A stretch of DNA of 64,000 nt from Halichondria panicea (lineage: Eukaryota > Porifera > Demospongiae > Suberitida > Halichondriidae). Position numbers and translations under genes: made by a program. The stretch spans positions 7,054,315 through 7,118,314 of the forward strand of contig NC_087382.1 of assembly GCF_963675165.1 (NCBI RefSeq), read 5' to 3'. Numbering within the stretch: position 1 is the stretch's first letter; the number at the start of each line of letters is the position of its first letter. This document shows positions 57,729 through 64,000 of the stretch, piece by piece. The notes beneath the pieces are model-generated. The model was not told the origin of the DNA. It searched no databases and was given only the letters and a program-made list of their open reading frames with translations.

Positions 57729-57951
57729 TTTACAGCTGCTTCTTTCGATTTTCAAATCTGTTCTAGGACCTACATGTACGTACGTACGTACACGTATTTA
57801 GTAGACATAAAATTTGATCTCTGAATCCGAAAAAGGGCTTTAATTGGGTAATTGGATAGATGTTGTGATCTCGTGATAGTCACAGGGATATAAACTAATA
57901 TCTAGTGAGAGTCCTGGCCGGCCTGAGGATCCTATTCCTAAGTATCCCGGG
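57729..57951. promoter_or_regulatory. Shared divergent promoter interval, hyccin-like / MAP3K
   Basis: 223 bp separate the two start codons on opposite strands. It contains TACATGTACGTACGTACGTA and an AT-rich core. Function is inferred from geometry. Confidence 0.5.
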
Positions 57952-60900
57952 ATGTCGAGAGGAAGCTCTTACAGTAAGGATTAACCTATAGTCTGTATCT
58001 GGTGATCTAGTAGATGTCTAGGCAGACGTGTAGATTTAGGTCTACACTGGAGAGAATTAGACTATTGATTCTCTCCAGTGTATTTGTACGTATATAATTA
58101 TACTCCACATAGATCACAGTTTAGAAGTATCGTTTTTCACCCCAGTCTTGTCATGTGAGCCTACTGAGTCTAACAGTCTAGGCTATGTTTGCCGCACAAT
58201 CTCAGACTGTGGGGCTGTATGTGTGTACGAATAAAGGACACAATGTGTTCGTTTATAATACTCACGGTAGATTCGATACCTTTGATTTAAGGCGACCCTC
58301 CAAATATGCAACACTCTCGATCTCTGATCTCTAAAAGTAGTGACTGCTGTGTTAACAATTATTGTTTTTATGTCACATTCTAAAAATAGAGGTCAAAACC
58401 ACCATAGTCTCGATTCCAGGCCGCTTAGTACATGTACATGTAATTTAAGCGGCTTATAATCGAGGATAGTAGAGCACCTCCAATTAGATGCGACCCTCTA
58501 AATGGAAAAACTCACACCAGGAAATCAACATAATTTTTCGTCCTCAACGACCTTTGGCTTTGTAATGGTGTTTAAAAGTGTCACCTTAAATATAAGTACG
58601 GTAATTGATTTTACAGCAGATGCACAACAGCAGCAGCTAGATGAATCTATTCAACGCGACCTATTGCTGGGATTCCGACCAAAGTCAGTGCCAGCTGTTT
58701 CTCACAACCGGTTCCTCTGGCCAAACAGAGTAAGAGGCTAGCTGGTATTATATTGCCTATAATGTATTATAAAATGTGTCTATTATCTGTGTGTTGAATT
58801 ACGTACATCATACATAAATAATTATTGTTTGCCTCGCAAAACTGTGTTGTAATTAATACACTGTGAAAGTGTTCAATCTTGCACACGTACTACAATAATT
58901 ATGCTGCACCATTACTACAATTGTAGAAAGATGTTCGTGTAAAGCTAGAATTAGGAGATGAAAAGAGAATTGTTCTTGTACCGCGACCTCTGACCTTGGA
59001 GGGATTGATCCGGCAAACTCAGAACTGTTTTCCAGGCCACAAGTACACAATGTACTTCTTCAACAGTGAGGTGCAGCACTAACACTTCACATTAAATATC
59101 ACGTACACTTGCATATAATTATGTACATCTACAATATATATGTGTCCTCTGATTCAGGATCCATGTACAATACAACTGCATGTGCATGTTACACTATCCA
59201 TGCATTTTTCTAGGTTAAAGGTCTGCGACCGTTAACAGCACAGACTGAAGTTGATTTTGCACAAGACATATTTGACTCTCAAACACGTGCTACGAGTATG
59301 AGGGTAGTACTCACTCTAGACACACCTTCACCCCCACAAGACCAGACTCCACCCTCTTTTTCTCCGGCAGCCTCCCCTCCCCCACCTCAGTCACCAGACT
59401 CACAGTCCTCAAGTCATAGTGACTCCCCTGCACTCACACCGTACCTTCTACCACCCAGAGACTACAGATTTTCCAATAGGTATAATAATTACAAAATTTT
59501 TACATTTAGCTGCTCAATATTATCACACTATTTGTCACATGGTGTATTTTTGTATTTGTATTGCTAAAAGTGCACATATATACTTCTAAAAACTCCCATT
59601 CTTCTACAGTGCAATTTTGGTCAGAATTTTATGCGTCAGATATATGTATTAATGTATTAAAGATGTATTAAAGAACTACATCTACTACATGTACATATAC
59701 AGTGTATATAATTAAAAACCTTTTGTGTATATACTATTTTAGGCTCACCTCCGTAGCTCTGGTGTATACATAATCTTTAATTTACAGATAGATATACATG
59801 ATAATTATTATAGTCAAGAGATAGCTAGTGTACATGTACAATGTAGGTGTTCCCGTGTCAAGTACAATGTACTATGCTTGCATATAATTATGTAACTACA
59901 CGTACTGTTACGTGGTCCAATTGAATAGGAAATGGATTTAGTATGCTGTACCGTATTACTAGAATATTTTACTGGTGAAAAACCTTTGCGAATGAGGCCA
60001 AAGCAAGCAGAAAATTTGACCCTTTGCAATCTAACTATTGTGTTCTGGCAAGGGTCGTGTGTCATTTACTAGTAATCATTTAGGTTTTGCGGATTTTATT
60101 GTTGCGATTTGATGCAGGTCATCGTCTGATCCGTATTCTGGCAGTGAGTTGGTTCAAGAGGGGGTTAGAGCAAGTCCTGACCCGTTCCAAACATTCCCCA
60201 GAGCCTCAGGGGATATCGGAGGAGATCCTCTACGAAGTACTTCACCGCCTCCTTGGTTCATTGCCGAGCCTCACACACCACGAGTAAAGCAGGATTTTTT
60301 GGTGAGTTTGCTGGCTATTTTCAATTATTGTGGACACATGGACTGATACATGTACGTAATTATTTAATCCATATATCATTATGCCTCTTTTCCTTTGACC
60401 GCACGGCCTGTTTTCTCGAAAGTTTTTGTTGAGGAGCAGTAACATTTAATAGCTGCAGCTTTTGTTTTGTGAGGATTCCTTGTTTGGCAATTTCAAGGAT
60501 CACTTTTGTCCTACAGCAAACATGTTGTTGACAAGCGACACTGTTAATTCTTAGACAATGTTTGCATATACAATGTACGTGTATATGTGCATACAGACAA
60601 TCGTTTACATATTGTACATAATTATCTTACCTACATGTACTAATACTATATAATTATAGTGCATAATTATGATATTATAAATTACTTATACCACGAACTG
60701 TTATTGTGTATGTATGATACATTTACATAGTGCTACTAACTGTACATGTATGTGTTAGTATTTTTCGTGACTGTTGCATGCACTTACGTCTTCTAGGATG
60801 GTGGCGCTTTTATACCTGAGACTGAAGATGGTGGTCCACCGACAGTCACTGAGCCGTTCCATCAGAGCCACTCCTCCCCTGAGCCTTCATTACGCTCTAT

Positions 60901-63900
60901 GCCCTCCACACCCTCCGAGTATACATATGACTCTAGATCACCACCAGATTCCATCAGGTGAGCATAATCATGCTACATGTATCTCGTCACATGTACATGT
61001 GATTATTCTTCATGACTGAAGTATCTATAATAATTATGTATGAGGTCCTCCCTTTCTTTACACTGTCTTATTGTTTGCAGTTTGAGCAGTGAGCTTGTGC
61101 ACAGGAATGAGCCTCATGTTCTAGACTATGAAGATGATGGTATGTACATGTAACATACATGCATGTGAGTATCGTACAGTGTACGTTATGTGTATAAGAT
61201 GTGGTACGATGCATGTGCTTGCTGCTAGTGCCAGTCTGTGGTACATGTACAATGTAATTGCAAAACTACATGCTCTTTGCATTAGATTGCTACAGTCATC
61301 TATCCGGTCCGATGGCTAGAACATTTCCACGGCAGAAGAAGAAAAAGTCATTGTCTGACAGAACAACTCCTCTTGATCAAAAATCATGTACGTCCAAGAG
61401 TTGACATTGTGCATTTTGTATTGTGTAGACGTTTGATTCTCGGGGAGTAAGTGATTCCGTATAGAGCCAGGCACGTCATTGTACGTATAAAAGATGTAGC
61501 TATGACATCGGCGTTTATGCAATGTACAGGCAACTCACCCTCGGGGCTTCGCCCTTGTTTGTGTCTGTATAATTATTTCATCAAACAGAGGATTCTCATG
61601 CTTATATTATGTATTTTATATCACGACGACCTTTTACCAAACCATACCTCGAAGGTATGTGACCGTGTAATAAAAATAATAATTATAACACGGAGGGGAC
61701 TGTATGACTTTTAATACACTATATTAATGCTTATATATATATATATACATGACTTAATTGTAACAGTATATGTACTAGCTGTACATACCACTTTTCAGAG
61801 TTGCAACGTGTTCCTTCAGTGTACAGGACCTACCCGCTGAATGACCCTAACCGTCTGAATACCAGTAGATCCAACAGAAAGACCCTTCCCAGTGCTGAGA
61901 CAGTTCTTAGCAGAGGCAACAGCTCAACAAGACTCAACGACGCTGAACTAGCACTGCAGAACTTGGCCCGGCTGAATGTATCCAGCAAAGGTGAGTTTTG
62001 AGCACTATATCTAGTACGTACAGTAGCAGTAATTATCATAGCATAATTATACCAAGGGCGTATCGACTATCGAAGGCGGGAGAGGGCATGTAATGTGAGC
62101 TTCTAACCCAACCCACATGTGCATGTAGTTTCGAGCCACACTTCTCTCCTGCACGTGATCTGATAGGCGCAGGGAGAGAGTCTGGCATTTAGAGTCTTGG
62201 TTCCGATGTACTGCCACATGGCTCCACATTACTGTAGAGGTTGGTAGTACTGGACTTTTGTTGATCATAGCTGCTAGGTCACAAATTAAGTTTTTGACAC
62301 TTTTTGGGGCGATGCTATTCTCTGTGTGGTGTGGTCACTATTTTCCTTGCCTCATCCTTGTAGTGACAGCTCCCACTAATTGGTCCAAAGGAAAGCTCCT
62401 CGGCTCGGGGGCATTTGGACAGGTCTTCCTCTGCCATGACAATGACACAGGTTTGTATGTGTTAAATGAATCATGTGTACACCAATCTTCTCACAATAGG
62501 AATTGAGATCTCTGTAAAAATTACGCTGTTTTCTGTAAATGTAGGTCGAGAATTAGCAGTAAAGATTGTGGATATCAATCACATTGACCATGCTGCCCCG
62601 TCCACTGACTCTCTTAACATGCAAAAGGTGTGTACATGTATATTTTATATGCACATGCAGCGGCACACATTTGGTTTCTTCTTCACCAATGCCTCAGGGC
62701 ATGTTTAGCTTGCTTAAAAGTATAATGATAATTATGGTAGTAAAGATTTGAAAAAAAATGTGTAGTCAGGAGAGCTCAGGGCGTCACGGACGTAATTCTC
62801 GCTCTCAAACAGTAGAGTTGGTGATTGAATTTTCAGGAAGTCTTGCAGTGATCTTAAACATGTAAAAGTGTGCGCCGGTGAATATTATTATATTTTTGTG
62901 CGAATTTGCATAAACGTCAGTTCACAAAATGGTTGCTGTTTCTCGCAGTCCTCTGCTCACTCTTGTATAGCTACATGTACCAAATAGCTAGCTCTCTTAG
63001 ACTAGTACGAGGCAAACTAATTAATAAGTTGATTAATGAACAGAGACTGCCAAGCTTGTAGTAATAATTATAAGTAAAACTAGCCATAACTCAAAAACGA
63101 AATTTTATTTTGCACGTCCACAGAAATCAACACATGCCAATTCCTCTATTGCAGGAAGTAAGGTCATTTGAGACAGAACTGCAATTGTTGAAGAACTTGA
63201 GACACGAAAGAATAGTCACTTACGATGGTACAGAGAGAGCTGATGGAAAACTTTACATCTTTATGGAGTTTATGCCTGGGGTAAGCTACGTATTAATTAC
63301 ATGTATTAAATATATAATTATTGCCGTATTGTTAGGATTAGCGTAACAATGGAGTCAATGCGCTTATAAATTCAGTACTGTTTTTCTTTTGTTCTATGCT
63401 GAAAATTGTTTTACATGTCATGTATTTGATCAACACATAAACATGCCTCATACATTGTACTTATTATTTGCTGTTTTTGTATTATATTTAGGGCTCTATT
63501 TATCAACATCTGCGGGACACTGGAGCACTCAATGAAATTTTAACCAGAAAATACACTCGGCAGATATTAGAGGGTATTACTTATCTTCATGAAAACAAAA
63601 TAGTTCATAGAGATATCAAAGGTGCCAACATTTTACGAGATTCTAATGGGAATATCAAGCTGGCAGATTTCGGAGCTTCTAAAAGATTACAGGTACGCTG
63701 TTCGTGAACATGAATGTTGCTGCCGTATATTTCTGAAATTACATGAGATTGTCATGATAATTAACATTCACATGCATACATGTACGTGCATGTGTGCATG
63801 TACAGGTTAATCAATGCCGTCTAGTCTCTCTGAAACTTTCCTTTCGACAAAACTACAACAATTGACTGAATAGATGTATGTTCATTGTACATCATGCAAT

Positions 63901-64000
63901 CATATGTACGCATACGTATGATCAAAAGAAATTCAATATCGATCATACTTTAAACCACCCTGGGTGAAAATAGTTATCAGAATTGTTCGACGTACAGTAC
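57952..64000 (+). CDS. MAP3K2/3: MAP3K2/3-like kinase (PB1 plus kinase domain), truncated by window edge
   Basis: MEKK2/3-type kinases activate MKK5-ERK5 and JNK/p38 modules. Exons: 57952-57973, 58617-58729, 58927-59070, 59214-59479, 60118-60301, 60797-60957, 61081-61139, 61286-61387, 61799/61801-61990, 62364-62450, 62545-62627, 63155-63280, 63492-63692; the window ends in the next intron. The PB1 domain starts at [20 protein letters not shown] (exons 3-4). GGAFIPE (exon 6) and ARTFPR (exon 8) match conserved linker motifs. The kinase domain shows [39 protein letters not shown] and DFGASKRLQ. Exon 8 leaves one base (T), while exon 9 needs phase 0 (or would read TAG), so a microexon or sequence error is likely there. 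Catalytic residues seen so far are intact. Confidence 0.93.
58264..58603. mobile_element. TACCGTA element, copy 3, adjoining MAP3K exon 2
   Basis: It is in reverse orientation to 41421 and 46461. It contains GATTTAAGGCGACCCTCCAA and AAGCGGCTTATAATCGAGGA and ends AAGTACGGTA. It lacks the inserts of the other copies and so serves as the empty-site reference. Its right end is 13 bp upstream of the exon 2 acceptor. Confidence 0.8.
59949..60110. mobile_element. Truncated TATTACTAGAATATT MITE adjoining MAP3K exon 5
   Basis: The left end TACCGTATTACTAGAATATT is intact and the body matches 27104. The right end is lost: homology stops at about GTTGCGATTTGAT, immediately followed by GCAG and the exon (60118). 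The intron end is therefore transposon-derived. Confidence 0.8.
62960..63122. repeat. Fragment of ATGCCTCGGTG-type element in a MAP3K intron
   Basis: AAACTAGCCATAACTCAAAAACG and ATTTTGCACGTCCAC match the interior of the family near 22460-22510 and 23950-24000. The fragment ends about 30 bp before the exon at 63155. Confidence 0.6.

Overview
The window looks like nuclear DNA of an early-branching animal. A demosponge is my best guess. That is inference: base composition is AT-rich, introns are many and partly under 100 bp, miniature transposons are dense, and words such as ACATGTAC, TAGCTAGC and TAATTAT recur. The gene set (nephrocystin-3, syntaxin-17, MAP3K2/3, hyccin and a CD225/dispanin protein, all with GT-AG introns) is animal. 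Nothing bacterial or viral organises the window, and I found no CRISPR array, operon or convincing tRNA.

Left part (1-9900): transposon graveyard. It holds the N-terminal part of a decayed Helitron protein (minus strand), a minisatellite, a 1.15-kb near-perfect palindrome flanked by TA, a poorly supported coding fragment at 5.2-6.2 kb, the frameshifted C-terminal end of a non-LTR retrotransposon (7.3-8.2 kb) and a second minisatellite.

Centre (9.9-40.4 kb, minus strand): one very large gene for a nephrocystin-3-like protein (coiled coil, NACHT P-loop NTPase, TPR). I could assemble 33 exons in a continuous frame (1119 codons). The last recognised TPR exon lies 11.65 kb beyond the previous one, across a repeat-filled intron. 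A 122-residue open frame at 9910-10278 may be its terminal exon.

Right part (40.4-64 kb): compact genes arranged as head-to-head pairs. NPHP3 faces a secreted aldose 1-epimerase (225 bp apart). Syntaxin-17 faces Sec61 beta (163 bp apart). A hyccin/FAM126-like gene faces a MAP3K2/3-like kinase (223 bp apart), which runs off the right edge inside its kinase domain. A CD225/dispanin-family membrane protein lies between Sec61 beta and hyccin. Spliced lengths of syntaxin-17 (303 aa) and Sec61 beta (96 aa) fall within one residue of the human proteins, which supports the exon models.

Introns and spacers are packed with several families of terminal-inverted-repeat MITEs, many with clear target-site duplications: TA (pogo-like and mariner-like), 9 bp (Mutator-like), 7 bp (CATAGAT family) and 5 bp (CAGGGTGTC family). 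Some are nested. Several lie directly at splice sites. In the 7-bp family the two ends of each copy match each other better than they match other copies. I regard these last two patterns as the most unusual things here.
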